Source: Vibrio superstes
GTDB taxonomy: Bacteria; Pseudomonadota; Gammaproteobacteria; Enterobacterales; Vibrionaceae
Assembly: GCF_003569005.1 (NCBI RefSeq)
Contig: NZ_BCUR01000004.1
Location: forward strand, 2,410,516-2,474,515
Direction: 5' to 3'
Length of the DNA: 64,000 bases
Position numbers and translations under genes: made by a program
Notes under the pieces: generated by a model
Databases searched by the model: none
Told to the model about the DNA's origin: nothing
What the model saw: only the letters and a program-made list of their open reading frames with translations
Shown: positions 27,028-36,003 of the stretch, piece by piece
How positions within the stretch are numbered: position 1 is the first letter of the stretch
Layout of the letters: the number at the start of each line of letters is the position of its first letter

Positions 27028-27138
27028 TCACCACGGCATACCACGTGACATAACGTGTTCTGCCACTTGTCGTGCTTCCATTGGATGCTGTGCTAGGTAT
27101 GCTAATGGTGTAGTGCCGTAGGGATGGGAGCCGTCCAT
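27028..27138 (-). pseudogene. Ankyrin-repeat-like gene remnant
   Basis: A 36-codon frame from ATG (27138) to TGA (27028), preceded by AGGGGG. The product includes YGTTPLAYLAQHPMEAR, which matches the ankyrin pattern G-x-TPL-x-x-A followed by a second helix. One repeat alone is not a functional protein, so this is probably the 3' remnant of a longer gene. The assignment rests on one repeat only. Confidence 0.4.
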
Positions 27139-27312
27139 ATCCCCCTGTCATTGACCTGAGTCTTATGACGGTCAACTTACCTCTGGCTTAGTTTCAAACA
27201 ATAAAATCAGACAGAATAGGTTAATCTTCGTCGAGCATCGTATCCAACTCATATCAGTCAGGTAGCTCCCCCACTGGCTACCGTTGTTTAGTTCCGCCCT
27301 ATGGATCTATTT

Positions 27313-27335
27313 TTCGGGAAAACGCATGCGTTTTC
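27313..27335. repeat. Palindrome copy 1
   Basis: GAAAACGCATGCGTTTTC at 27318-27335 is an 18-base perfect palindrome. With the preceding TTCGG it is identical over 23 bases to the copy at 27813. Confidence 0.9.
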
Positions 27336-27812
27336 GTTGAAATGGGCCGTTATACCATTGGATATCAGCTTGATAACTTTCTTGATTAGCAGTTCATGAA
27401 TAACTGTATGGAAAAGGATTTGCCTAACTTGGTGTTCGATATTGATAGTGATTTTTACAATATTGAGAGCTACTTACGCTAAACCTCTCGGCATAAGCGC
27501 AATTTTACCTAGCAAAAAAGAGAACCGATGCTCTTCTTTATCATTGCGTTGTTCTTCGGGGACTTGGTATCTAAAGATTCTACCAAGTCCGAACTATTAT
27601 CAGGAACTAGTGCTGCATACAAAAGCAAGACCTCATAGCTGTGGGGGCAAAAACTGGTCTTCTATTTAAAAATAAGCTGAGGTGAACGATAGCTCGACAG
27701 ATACGAAGAAAATGTACTAACCCAAAAGAACAAAACCAATTTAGAAAGTACTACATTGGCTATTCCATAGTGACTCCAACATTTACAGATTGAATCCAGA
27801 CTAGCATTCCAG

Positions 27813-27840
27813 TTCGGGAAAACGCATGCGTTTTCCCGAA
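27813..27840. repeat. Palindrome copy 2, 28 bp perfect
   Basis: The sequence is perfectly self-complementary from 27813 to 27840, centred between 27826 and 27827 on GCATGC. It contains all 23 bases of copy 1, extended to a full palindrome. Confidence 0.9.
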
Positions 27841-28250
27841 AAATTAACTCATAGCGCTTCACTAAATTGCAGTGGCCCATACTCGTTCCAAGCATCCGCT
27901 GGTAAGTTATGACTAGATCGTACAGTCAACTTACCCGTGTCGTAATTCACTATGGGACAATTTAATTTTCAAGAAATTGCTAAGCTAACGAGCGTTAGCT
28001 TAGTGAAGCAGACGTTTGATTCTACGACTTAGGCATTCAGACACGTTTTTGGACAGAGGCTTGTTACGATTTGAATGCTTTGGCGAATTCTCGGATAAGA
28101 TCAGATAAAGGAAAAGATAAACCTGACCCAGTTTCCCTTCTCCCCATATAAAGCTCTAAGCACTGCCGTGCCATAGCCACTAGTTTGTCGGACTAGCAAC
28201 GCTCGCTCAAGTCTAACTATGAAGCTTATGAAACTTTTAACCAAACACAA

Positions 28251-28372
28251 AATCTAATGTTTTTGCTAGATTTAAGTGCAAATCTAGCAAAAATATTAGA
28301 TCTTTCCATTAAACCGCACTAATCTAGAGGTAATTCTAGATTTATGCTTCAATCTAGCATTATCCCTAGATT
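28251..28372. promoter_or_regulatory. Four phased 22-bp dyads upstream of the DndB-like gene
   Basis: Four dyads of the form AATCTA-N10-TAGATT, with minor changes, start at 28251, 28281, 28321 and 28351. Spacings are 30, 40 and 30, all multiples of about one helical turn. Half-sites are AATCTAG / CTAGATT; the fourth copy ends 20 bases before the likely start codon. They look like a cooperative operator or iteron array. Confidence 0.85.
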
Positions 28373-28391
28373 TTATATTGTTATAGCAAGA

Positions 28392-29957
28392 ATGAGAATA
28401 CCCATGCTTCTACCAAAAAATGACGTGCAGTTAATACCAACTAGCGGTATAAAAAAGAATTCAAGACTCTCAAACATTCGGTTTATCGACTTTGAGAATA
28501 GTGAGGAGGCGAGAGATAACTTCAACAATGAGAGATATGCGTTCCAGTATCCATCGTCGGAAATGGTATGCCTAACTGGGATGTTGTGTTTGCGTGGAAA
28601 TGCGAAATACGCTACGCATCAAAACCTTACATTCAATACAACACTAAATATGAGAGAGTTTCTACACGCAGTTCGCTACGACCCTTCTAGCGACCCCAGA
28701 GATCCAGATTTTAAATTCTCAACAATGGCGGAGTTTCACAAAAAATCTCAGGCGGAGTTCAAAACAGCAAAACTAGCAAATAGAAACCTGTATAAAGACT
28801 ATTTACTGGAGGGCTTAAGAGGAGAAAGAGGAATTCATATACCACCAGTTAACGCATGGATGGATGAGTACTCCTTTATCGATACTGTATTTGTGAACTA
28901 TCACAATTCACAAGACGGCGTTTACTATGGAAAACTGTATGTTCCCTTGACATATATGATGCAGTCCGATGGTCAAACTCAAACTGCCGCAGTTTTTTTA
29001 TTAGGCAAAGATGAAGAAGCTGTAAACGAACTTGGCGCTCTCGAAAATCTTCGCCTATCTATCGAAATAGAATTGAATTGCGACCTAAACGTAGCAAGAC
29101 AATCATTTGCTGATCGAAATGGCCGAGGAGTGAAAAAGAACAAAAATCTAGTAATTGAAATGGACGTTTCTGCGCCATTGAACATTCTTCGTTTAGAAGC
29201 AAGCAAAGGTACTATTTTTGAAAATAGAATTATTGGTTCAGGAGCTGGTAGTATCTCAGATAGCAGTACAAGTGGTATTATGAACCTGTCGACTGCAGAG
29301 CAGGTCTTGATTCACATGCTTTACGCTACCCAAGACAAAGGTCTTAGTATAAAGCATCATCACATCGATGCTATTTTGCCTCATGCCAATAAGTTTTTTA
29401 AAATAATGGAACACTGTTTTAAGGACCATTTCCCGAAGCATACCGCTCTCAATGATGATCCGTTCAGAAAAAAATACCTTACGGGGTGGGCCCATGTTCA
29501 AAAAGCAATTGCCAATGCATTTCATTATGCAAATCTCGAGGAACTTGGGCCATTGGTAGACGCAATAAAAGCTGATAAACCTAGCTTTAATTTCGAAGAT
29601 CTTGGCTTGTCAGATACTCAGCTAAAAGCATTAAACCCACAAGAACGATTCCAACTGATTGTTAAGCACTATCGTTGCACTCGAGAATACAAGAATGTCA
29701 TAACTCAAGATGAACTTATTTTCCGCTTAAAATCTATTAACTGGTACAGACATGCTACGCATTGGATTGATCTCCTAGGAGCTACTGTAGATAAGAAAAC
29801 GAATAAACCGAGGACATGGAAACTGCGCTACTTGAATGATCGAGCTGTAGTAAAAGGCGCTAGACCTCACAACCTGCAGAAGATCGGTTCTATCAGTAAT
29901 AAGATTCTAGGTGAAGATTGGGAACAGTTCACAAGCGATGAAATTTCAAACTACTAG
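28392..29957 (+). CDS. Stand-alone DndB-like (DGQHR-type) protein
   Basis: About 521 residues. The pattern of a DGQ motif (DGQTQ at 193-197) followed by ARQSFADRNGRGVKKNKNL (about 234-252) matches the DndB/DGQHR family, where the second motif is usually IFxDxNxxxxxxxKSL. DndB regulates or associates with DNA phosphorothioation, but no dndACDE genes are present here, so the role is unknown. The last Arg of DGQHR is not conserved. The longer frame from 28344 would start inside the fourth upstream dyad; ATG at 28392 or 28404 is more likely. Nothing nearby on this strand forms an operon. Confidence 0.6.
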   Translation: MRIPMLLPKNDVQLIPTSGIKKNSRLSNIRFIDFENSEEARDNFNNERYAFQYPSSEMVCLTGMLCLRGNAKYATHQNLTFNTTLNMREFLHAVRYDPSSDPRDPDFKFSTMAEFHKKSQAEFKTAKLANRNLYKDYLLEGLRGERGIHIPPVNAWMDEYSFIDTVFVNYHNSQDGVYYGKLYVPLTYMMQSDGQTQTAAVFLLGKDEEAVNELGALENLRLSIEIELNCDLNVARQSFADRNGRGVKKNKNLVIEMDVSAPLNILRLEASKGTIFENRIIGSGAGSISDSSTSGIMNLSTAEQVLIHMLYATQDKGLSIKHHHIDAILPHANKFFKIMEHCFKDHFPKHTALNDDPFRKKYLTGWAHVQKAIANAFHYANLEELGPLVDAIKADKPSFNFEDLGLSDTQLKALNPQERFQLIVKHYRCTREYKNVITQDELIFRLKSINWYRHATHWIDLLGATVDKKTNKPRTWKLRYLNDRAVVKGARPHNLQKIGSISNKILGEDWEQFTSDEISNY

Positions 29958-29963
29958 AGTTTC

Positions 29964-29990
29964 ATGCAGGGTAGCATTGCTGCCCTGCAT
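29964..29990 (+). terminator. Hairpin after the DndB-like gene
   Basis: ATGCAGGGTAGC pairs with GCTGCCCTGCAT (one G-T), a few bases after the stop. No T-run follows, so termination is tentative. Confidence 0.55.
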
Positions 29991-30575
29991 GCCTAGGAAA
30001 GTAACCCACCAGAACGCTAAGGATCGCTAAGCAGCTGTAATACAGTATTGGCAGCGTTATTCAGAGCTGTCAGGGTTAGAACATTTTAAGGGCATTGTTA
30101 ACTAGCTTTCTGCCACAGTACCAAAATAAACTGTAAAACAAGCACGTATGAAGCACGGTATGAGATAATGGCATTTCGGGGCATAGACGTGTCAAACAAA
30201 GTTTCTCCGAGGTGCAGCATACTTCGAACTGTAAATTTTTCCGACAACCCCTTTGAGGTGTACCCCGATCACCTGCCATTCAAATCTCATCAGGAAAAGC
30301 ATGGAAACCTCTGAAAAATCCCTACGATGAACTTGCGGCTCGAAACACGGAAAGGGGCAGAACCGATTTAGGGCAACCTGCCAGATCTGGTCACATCATG
30401 AAGACGAAACTGACAGATTACATTGAGACTAATTCATGTAAGGTCATAGGAATGTGGCACATCATAGTGAATAATTACCTTAAAATTCATATAACCCCAT
30501 AAATGCTCTTGTTCAACAGCTGGCGTAGTTCAAGTATAACTACCCAACTATTGATTTTATCTATCCCTTAAAATT
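29991..30575. other. Gap downstream of the relaxase gene
   Basis: 585 bases without a convincing gene. A 67-codon minus-strand frame at 30076-30279 has an unlikely Cys-rich composition and was not accepted. The stretch 30240-30420 is somewhat G-rich compared with its surroundings. I see no att or IS ends. Confidence 0.4.
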
Positions 30576-32120
30576 TCAAATCCTCATCTTTGGAAGGCTT
30601 TTTTTATACTCTATTTGATTGTGAAAGTTGGTACTTGATTCCATCTGATTTTTGACATTGTTAAATACATCTTTTATGTCTTTAGCCACACAAAGTTCAT
30701 TGATAGCTTCGACGTCTGCTTTAACTGTCTCTAGAATTACATTCTTACCTTCAGGACTAGCTATATAATGGTGCTGTAGGCACTCATTTGCGCTATTGAC
30801 AGTATTAGGCTTATCGTTCGCTACAATAGCCTCTATTAGCTTCTTATAGGGAGTTAAGAAAGAAGATAAAATGCCCTTAACTCGCTTAACACACTTCTCC
30901 AATGAATTTAGTTCAGTTTCTTTCTCTTCAATCCTAAGTTTTACGCTAGTAAAATAGATTTCTTCAGTACGGACATTTTTCTCAATTTCCGATAGCTCAG
31001 CCCTTTTGACTTGAGTTACGTCCTTCAAGTTTTGACACTCACTTTTGAGTTGTGCAGCTCTCTGTTCAAGCAGGTTGTGTAGATTATATAGTCTGTCAGA
31101 CTTCGGCTTTTTTGCATCTTCATATTGCTTGTGAAACGCCATAACTTTTCTTTTCCTAGACGTTCGCCATCGTATGTCCAGCTCTTGAAAATTGTCCCTG
31201 ACGTGCTCCATAAACATATCTTGAAGTACAATGCCTTGAAGCTTTGCGGTTGCCCGTCCTCCTACCATTTTTTCTTCAATGTTAGAAATGGTATGAGTTT
31301 CATGCCGACGAGTTTCTGGGTTCCATAGCTTTACTTCCGTTGGATGTGCAGCCAGATAACGATTTACCGATTGTCGTAGTTTGGAACAGAGATCTCGCTT
31401 GCCCGTTTTTCGATTTCTGGTACTAACAAATATATGTGGATGTGCTCCAGTTTCCATCTCTGAGCTGCGCTCATCGTTATGTACGACTATGAAGTGGATT
31501 GGATAATCAGGCAGATGTTGTTCATAAAATTTCCTGATGCAATTTGCCATGCGTTTAGGTTCAGGAACAACACCATGTTGGTGCGGAAACTTAAAGAATG
31601 CTTCGTGAACTTTAGATACTCTCTCATCAACAGTACCTTCAACTTGCTGTGATAACGCCATATATTTATCTAGCATTTGAAGAAGCTGATTTCGACGTTT
31701 AACACCTTCTATTGCTTCGATCTTTTCTCTATAGTTTTCTGGCTTTTTATCCCTGATGATTTGTAGTTCTTGAGCTAGAAATTTATGCCCAATAGCTAAG
31801 GATGAGGAGATTTTTTTATTCAGTTTATATTCATACTTTTTGTAATCAGCTTTTACACTCGCCAATACTGTCGTACTTGAGAATTCTCTAGTTAAAACAT
31901 TAGAAATATATCTTTCACGCTTATCTTCTGAAAGCGAATTTAGTCTAAATCCATGTGGGTTATTTGTTGTATAAATCCAGTTCTGTTCCGCCAAACAATC
32001 GACCCATTCATTGTGTTTAAACGAGTCAGTTTTAATGCGTAAAGAATGCTTCAGAGTCTTGCGAAAAGCGTCTCGCTTACGAAAGTTTACGTGACGGTAA
32101 ATCATCGTAGTCTTGGTCAT
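30576..32120 (-). CDS. HUH relaxase-like mobilization protein (MobV-type)
   Basis: 514 residues. The central part has H214-N-D-E217 and H227-P-H229 (VHNDE, GAHPHIFVS), matching the HxDE...HxH metal-binding pattern of MobV/Mob_Pre relaxases that nick oriT. After residue 350 comes a long coiled coil (about 355-440), typical of this group. The N-terminal 150 residues are not recognised, and the catalytic Tyr cannot be placed with certainty. It suggests island 1 can be mobilized by a conjugative helper. Hairpins just upstream are oriT candidates. Confidence 0.7.
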   Translation of the reverse strand: MTKTTMIYRHVNFRKRDAFRKTLKHSLRIKTDSFKHNEWVDCLAEQNWIYTTNNPHGFRLNSLSEDKRERYISNVLTREFSSTTVLASVKADYKKYEYKLNKKISSSLAIGHKFLAQELQIIRDKKPENYREKIEAIEGVKRRNQLLQMLDKYMALSQQVEGTVDERVSKVHEAFFKFPHQHGVVPEPKRMANCIRKFYEQHLPDYPIHFIVVHNDERSSEMETGAHPHIFVSTRNRKTGKRDLCSKLRQSVNRYLAAHPTEVKLWNPETRRHETHTISNIEEKMVGGRATAKLQGIVLQDMFMEHVRDNFQELDIRWRTSRKRKVMAFHKQYEDAKKPKSDRLYNLHNLLEQRAAQLKSECQNLKDVTQVKRAELSEIEKNVRTEEIYFTSVKLRIEEKETELNSLEKCVKRVKGILSSFLTPYKKLIEAIVANDKPNTVNSANECLQHHYIASPEGKNVILETVKADVEAINELCVAKDIKDVFNNVKNQMESSTNFHNQIEYKKSLPKMRI

Positions 32121-32148
32121 ATTTTTGTATTTGATTTTGATCTTAGTT

Positions 32149-32245
32149 CGAGGTGAAACCTCGCCAGCAGCATATTTCTCATCTTTTTCGGAGAAAAAGT
32201 GTGAATATGCGTAGCTGGTTACCTAAAGGTTAATATTTCCTTTAG
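32149..32245. other. Hairpins upstream of the relaxase gene, candidate oriT
   Basis: CGAGGT-GAA-ACCTCG (32149-32163) and CTAAAGG-N9-CCTTTAG (32223-32245) lie in the 206-base gap upstream of the relaxase start. MobV oriT sites usually lie just upstream of mob and contain inverted repeats. No known nic sequence was recognised. Confidence 0.35.
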
Positions 32246-32326
32246 ATTAGAGCAAATAATGACTCCGACTAGTCAGCAACATCGATGAAAGCTCTCAAGA
32301 CTTATGTTTTCTGAAAGCTCAAAGAA

Positions 32327-33073
32327 TCAAATTTCGAACGTTCTATAAGCATCAAAACCGGGTATAAATTCATGGCCAATGTACCCCCTTTGATTCGTAC
32401 GAAACTGAATACCTTTTTGCTCGAAATAATTACAGTCATGGTTATGGCCATAAATCCAAGTCGTAATTTTTGAACTAAATAGCCAAGAACAATCAGAGGC
32501 AAATGCTGGATTTAGACAACTGCCACTATAGCGAGAATGGATGGCATTAGGTGTCGGAAGATGATGAGTAACAACTATATTCTTAGCTGTTTTAGATGAT
32601 GTTATTGCGCTTTGAAGCCACTGTACAGATTCAGAGTGTAACTCTGCCGATAAAGCTGGTGTAAAGATCAATGCATGATCAAAATGTATACGTTTAAAAT
32701 CGCTAATACTGTTCTTTGCATAATAAAACGATACTTCAGGGCTTCCATCTAGCTCAAAATCAGTCCACAAAGTGCACCCATGAAACGTGACCCCGTTAAG
32801 AACAACCGAATCATTACTAAGCACATGCAGTTTAGGGTATTGCGCTGCATAAGCTTTTGTCTTGCTGATCGATTCAGAAATTGAATTACAACCATAGAAT
32901 TCATGATTACCCAACACATATATAACGTCTTGAGGAAAGCCTCCCGCCCAGTCAATTGCTCGCTGACCATCTAGATGGACATCACCAGCTAGAATCACTA
33001 CATCAGCATCAGTTATAGGCAGTTCCATAGCGCCAAACTCTAAATGTAAATCGGATAGGTATTGAATTTTCAT
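32327..33073 (-). CDS. Calcineurin-like metallophosphoesterase
   Basis: About 248 residues with the full set of two-metal phosphoesterase motifs in order: SDLHLEF (residues 7-13), GDVHLDG, GNHEF, VTHHLP and GHNH near the C-terminus. The substrate is unknown; members act on phosphoproteins, cyclic nucleotides or nucleic acids. ATG at 33073 is preferred to a GTG at 33094 because it begins directly before the first beta strand (MKIQYLSDLH). It lies upstream of the relaxase on the same strand, separated by 206 bases. Confidence 0.88.
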   Translation of the reverse strand: MKIQYLSDLHLEFGAMELPITDADVVILAGDVHLDGQRAIDWAGGFPQDVIYVLGNHEFYGCNSISESISKTKAYAAQYPKLHVLSNDSVVLNGVTFHGCTLWTDFELDGSPEVSFYYAKNSISDFKRIHFDHALIFTPALSAELHSESVQWLQSAITSSKTAKNIVVTHHLPTPNAIHSRYSGSCLNPAFASDCSWLFSSKITTWIYGHNHDCNYFEQKGIQFRTNQRGYIGHEFIPGFDAYRTFEI

Positions 33074-33230
33074 TAGATGCTCACAGCTAACCACACCCCG
33101 TAAAACTAGTCGCTACAACAAGCAAAGTCAATAATGAATACTGTGGTAATATAATGATTTTAAAGGATTTTTTGATCGCCACGCATTTTAAAGCTACAGT
33201 AATAATAAGCACTCAACTGAAGAATATTTC

Positions 33231-33569
33231 ATGACCAATATTGATCCTAGTAAAGCAATAAAAGGCCTAAAAGCCGCACTAAAAACCCTTGAGTTGTGGG
33301 GATGCAGTGATAGCCAAAAAGAAGTTATTTTAGGTGGTCTTACTGGAGGCGAGGTTAGCTCAGAACAACTTGTTAGAATAAGCTACATTCTGAACATCCA
33401 CTGCTGCCTTAAAACTATTTTCAAAAATCCCCAGAATATTTACGGCTTCATGAGCATGAAAAACAATAATTCTTTCTTTGAAGGGCGAACCGCTTTGAAT
33501 GTTATAGAATCTGGACGGGTGGAGGATTTAGAGCGAGTCGCTAAACATTTGGATGGGATGACATTATGA
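33231..33569 (+). CDS. Xre/MbcA/ParS-type (DUF2384) antitoxin-like protein
   Basis: The 112-residue product ends with NSFFEGRTALNVIESGRVEDLERVAKHLDG, matching the toxin-binding domain of Xre/MbcA/ParS antitoxins (pattern FxGxTPLxxIxxGxxExLxxVxxxLD). The N-terminal 60 residues form a helical region that could bind DNA (CSDSQKEVILGGLTGGEVSSEQLVRISYIL). The stop overlaps the start of the next gene (ATGA), the usual coupling of a toxin-antitoxin operon. The usual partner of this family is a RES-domain or related toxin. Confidence 0.75.
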   Translation: MTNIDPSKAIKGLKAALKTLELWGCSDSQKEVILGGLTGGEVSSEQLVRISYILNIHCCLKTIFKNPQNIYGFMSMKNNNSFFEGRTALNVIESGRVEDLERVAKHLDGMTL

Positions 33570-34387
33570 ATACACATAACGGTACTATGATGATTCAAGC
33601 AAAATATCTCTTGGAGTGTTTGCCTGCGATCTCTCTATTAGCAGAATCCATTGAAACAAATACTACAAATCACCCATCCTCAACTAGAGGCCTAATTTTA
33701 TACAACGTGAAGCTTCTAACTGATTTTCTACAATGCAGAACTTTATCGGATGCAGTTATGTTTCTTGATATAGAGGGAAATAATTATTTCCACGACTTAG
33801 TCAAAACATGTCTTGAAGGTAGCTTAGAACCCCCTAGTGTTCGCTCAGAGTTTAAATTTCGCCAAAATTTTGAACTCGACATTGTTAAACGCCTGAGGAA
33901 CCAACGTGCACTACTGAAGTATACAGATTGCCCTCAAAGAGAAAAGCGCCACTTCTATCAAGTGTACGAAGAACAGCTTTTCGTATATGCGAGCATGCAT
34001 AAAGACGATGATTTGTACTCTACAATCGACGTTCCTGATTCTGATTCTAATTTTGATACAAATGATCAAACAGAACTGATGATTTGGGAAATATCAAATA
34101 CTAGTACAGAACCAACCGCTTCCTCAAAAGACCACATGTACAACGATGAACCGGAAAAATGGATTCGGTGTATCTTGCGCTTAATTGAGTATTGCAAGGA
34201 GTCAAATATTACAGTGCTTAGCCTAGATAAATCTATTGCTAGAAAACTATCTAGAGATTTGTTGAATGTTGAAATTCTGGCTTTTGAAAAGGGATCTTGC
34301 TGTTATTACATCAAAACTAAGAAGAGTTTGCCTAGTTTAATAATAGATCCACGCACCTTGTTGTTCCACTCCAATCCATTGGAGTGA
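33566..34387 (+). CDS. Unknown protein coupled to the antitoxin-like gene, candidate toxin
   Basis: 273 residues, no family recognised. It overlaps the DUF2384-type gene by four bases. The protein is soluble, with an acidic middle (residues 140-185, DDDLYSTIDVPDSDSNFDTND) and a Lys/Ser-rich C-terminal third (LSLDKSIARKLSRDLL). It lacks the Arg-Glu-Ser arrangement I would look for in RES toxins, so if it is a toxin it is of another kind. An accessory or regulatory protein is the alternative. Confidence 0.55.
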   Translation: MNTHNGTMMIQAKYLLECLPAISLLAESIETNTTNHPSSTRGLILYNVKLLTDFLQCRTLSDAVMFLDIEGNNYFHDLVKTCLEGSLEPPSVRSEFKFRQNFELDIVKRLRNQRALLKYTDCPQREKRHFYQVYEEQLFVYASMHKDDDLYSTIDVPDSDSNFDTNDQTELMIWEISNTSTEPTASSKDHMYNDEPEKWIRCILRLIEYCKESNITVLSLDKSIARKLSRDLLNVEILAFEKGSCCYYIKTKKSLPSLIIDPRTLLFHSNPLE

Positions 34388-34764
34388 TTATTTGTATAAT
34401 TACTGACACCAAGATGGCCTAAAGTTAGTATGCGTGAGGTAGATTCTGAACGACAGCACCACTGTTTGACTTATATTTCCTCACGCTTCCTGTTCGTAAA
34501 TTTAGCTAAAATTGTTATAGCAGTACTAGTCTTCAGTTAGCTGATCGAAAATAAATATAATGAACTTTTTGTAACACAGAAGCAAAATATATAACCAGCA
34601 TCAATCAATTTCAACCACTACATTTTCAGCTTCAATCATTTATTTTACTGCTTGAATAATATTCGTGATGAAGCTCTATTATTAAACGTGAATTACATAT
34701 TATGCACTTAGTGGCATGTATGATTCAGACGTTTCAATTATGGATGATTAAGCAGAATAAAAAT
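34388..34764. other. Gap upstream of the lipoprotein gene
   Basis: 377 AT-rich bases. GCGTGAGG (34432-34439) and CCTCACGC (34479-34486) form a spaced inverted repeat. No gene is seen. Confidence 0.4.
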
Positions 34765-35454
34765 ATGAAGCATAAACTAATACCTAGCATTTTGGCTCTA
34801 ACTCTTGTGGGATGTGGCGGGTCTTCTTCTAGTTCCAGTACCTCTAACCCGGAAACTCCCGATGTTGAACCAGCACCACCAGTTGAGGAAAGCCCTAAAT
34901 GGGTAATATTAGAAGATACTGTCACTCGCTATGAAGCGGAATTGCAAGTCGACGGAAAGCTTTATGAAAACATGCCTATTCCTAACTTGGATGAGGAGTT
35001 CAATATCAATAAGTCTAACCAAATCGTAGGCTCAGACTTTGGTGTAGAAGGTAAATGGCACACTTATGCTAGAGTGAAGACAGCTTCAGAAGATCAATAT
35101 CGAGAGATCAAATTTTCTACTAACTGGTCAGCCCAAGGTAACTACAAGGTCTACGTTACAAATGAACATCTGTCAATTGAGACTTCTAGAAGCTCAGAAT
35201 CTCTAATGATCGACCATGTAACATACATGGGTGACTGGTACAGTGCTTATAAAATTAATTCAAATTTCCAAGATATATATGATCGTGTGAATTGCATTAC
35301 TACAGATATTCATAATACAGCAGGTATCCCTTGTGATGACGGCACGCTAATACCTTTAGATTTCGTATTAGAATTACATGAAAAGTCAAAAACGATGACC
35401 CATCAGGAAATGATGGAAATAGACTGGATAAACTCTTTAAAGAAAAGAGAATAA
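34765..35454 (+). CDS. Predicted lipoprotein of unknown function
   Basis: 229 residues from ATG 34765. The signal peptide ends in lipobox LVGC, giving mature Cys17, followed by GGSSSSSSTSN and a Pro/Glu-rich linker (TPDVEPAPPVEESP), a typical tether of Vibrio surface or periplasmic lipoproteins. The remaining 180 residues are unrecognised and contain two Cys (NCITTDIHNTAGIPC) that may form a disulfide. An upstream start at 34702 would place the signal peptide internally, so it was rejected. Confidence 0.7.
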   Translation: MKHKLIPSILALTLVGCGGSSSSSSTSNPETPDVEPAPPVEESPKWVILEDTVTRYEAELQVDGKLYENMPIPNLDEEFNINKSNQIVGSDFGVEGKWHTYARVKTASEDQYREIKFSTNWSAQGNYKVYVTNEHLSIETSRSSESLMIDHVTYMGDWYSAYKINSNFQDIYDRVNCITTDIHNTAGIPCDDGTLIPLDFVLELHEKSKTMTHQEMMEIDWINSLKKRE

Positions 35455-36003
35455 TACTCATCAATGAAAGTTTTGGGGTCAGGTCTTTTCGTTATCCGGT
35501 AAGTTGGAATAACGAGATGGATAAAAAAGTAACAGGTCGATTTCTACTGATTAAATATGCAGTGCGGGAGTGCTTGGCTACATTATAATCAGCACTAAAG
35601 TTCAGAGGCATGATGCAATCTGAAGAGAAAAAAGAAAGATTTCTCTGACTAGATTTCGGGACGAGCAAAGTTTTTTCTAGTTAAGAAAGACTGGTGGTAG
35701 TGAAGCTAAAAAGGTTGTTATCAGACCTGAGTTGGACTGAATGCAATTATACATATGCACACTTAATATTCTTAGCAATAGCTCTTTTTGCACAGGCATT
35801 CACAACCTACACAGAAGAGCATTCGGCAGTAGCAGTCAGGCAAAACCCGAAACATAGAGATGCTTATAAGCCATGGTCGAGCCATGATGATCAATTAATA
35901 ATGACAATGCATAGTGAGGGAACTTGTATCCCAGATACTATGTGAGGACTTTGGTCACCAGCGTGGTGGAATTACATTGAGATTGGAAAGTTAGGTAATA
36001 TGT
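35455..36003. other. Gap with possible decayed gene
   Basis: 549 bases. GGGGTCAGGTCTT near 35473 resembles ends of REP-type or transposon-derived sequence. A frame at 35694-35945 ends with YKPWSSHDDQLIMTMHSEG, resembling the start of a Myb/SANT-like helix-turn-helix, but it is cut short and lacks a good start. It is probably a gene fragment. Confidence 0.4.

Larger units (their letters stand above)
26507..28250. other. Gene-poor, probably decayed 1.7-kb region of island 1
   Basis: No convincing intact gene. Visible are: a diverged repeat of about 75 bases (about 26955-27030 and 27892-27970), two copies of a large palindrome (27313-27335 and 27813-27840), a 24-base palindrome-like hairpin at 27980-28003, and short coding remnants on the minus strand including an ankyrin-like piece at 27028-27138. 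Another frame at about 26690-26880 (minus) reads plausibly (WIDWSNGRVYSTKNSFF) but has no start. The picture is of broken genes between regulatory or recombination sites. Confidence 0.6.

Noticed and set aside
27442..27895. Two frames of 75-77 codons on opposite strands
   Set aside because: They overlap, one spans the long palindrome, and neither resembles a protein.
30076..30279. 67-codon minus-strand frame
   Set aside because: Cys-rich, improbable composition, no good ribosome binding site.
35694..35945. 83-codon frame with a Myb/SANT-like end
   Set aside because: No start signal, truncated domain; recorded only as a possible gene fragment in the gap entry.
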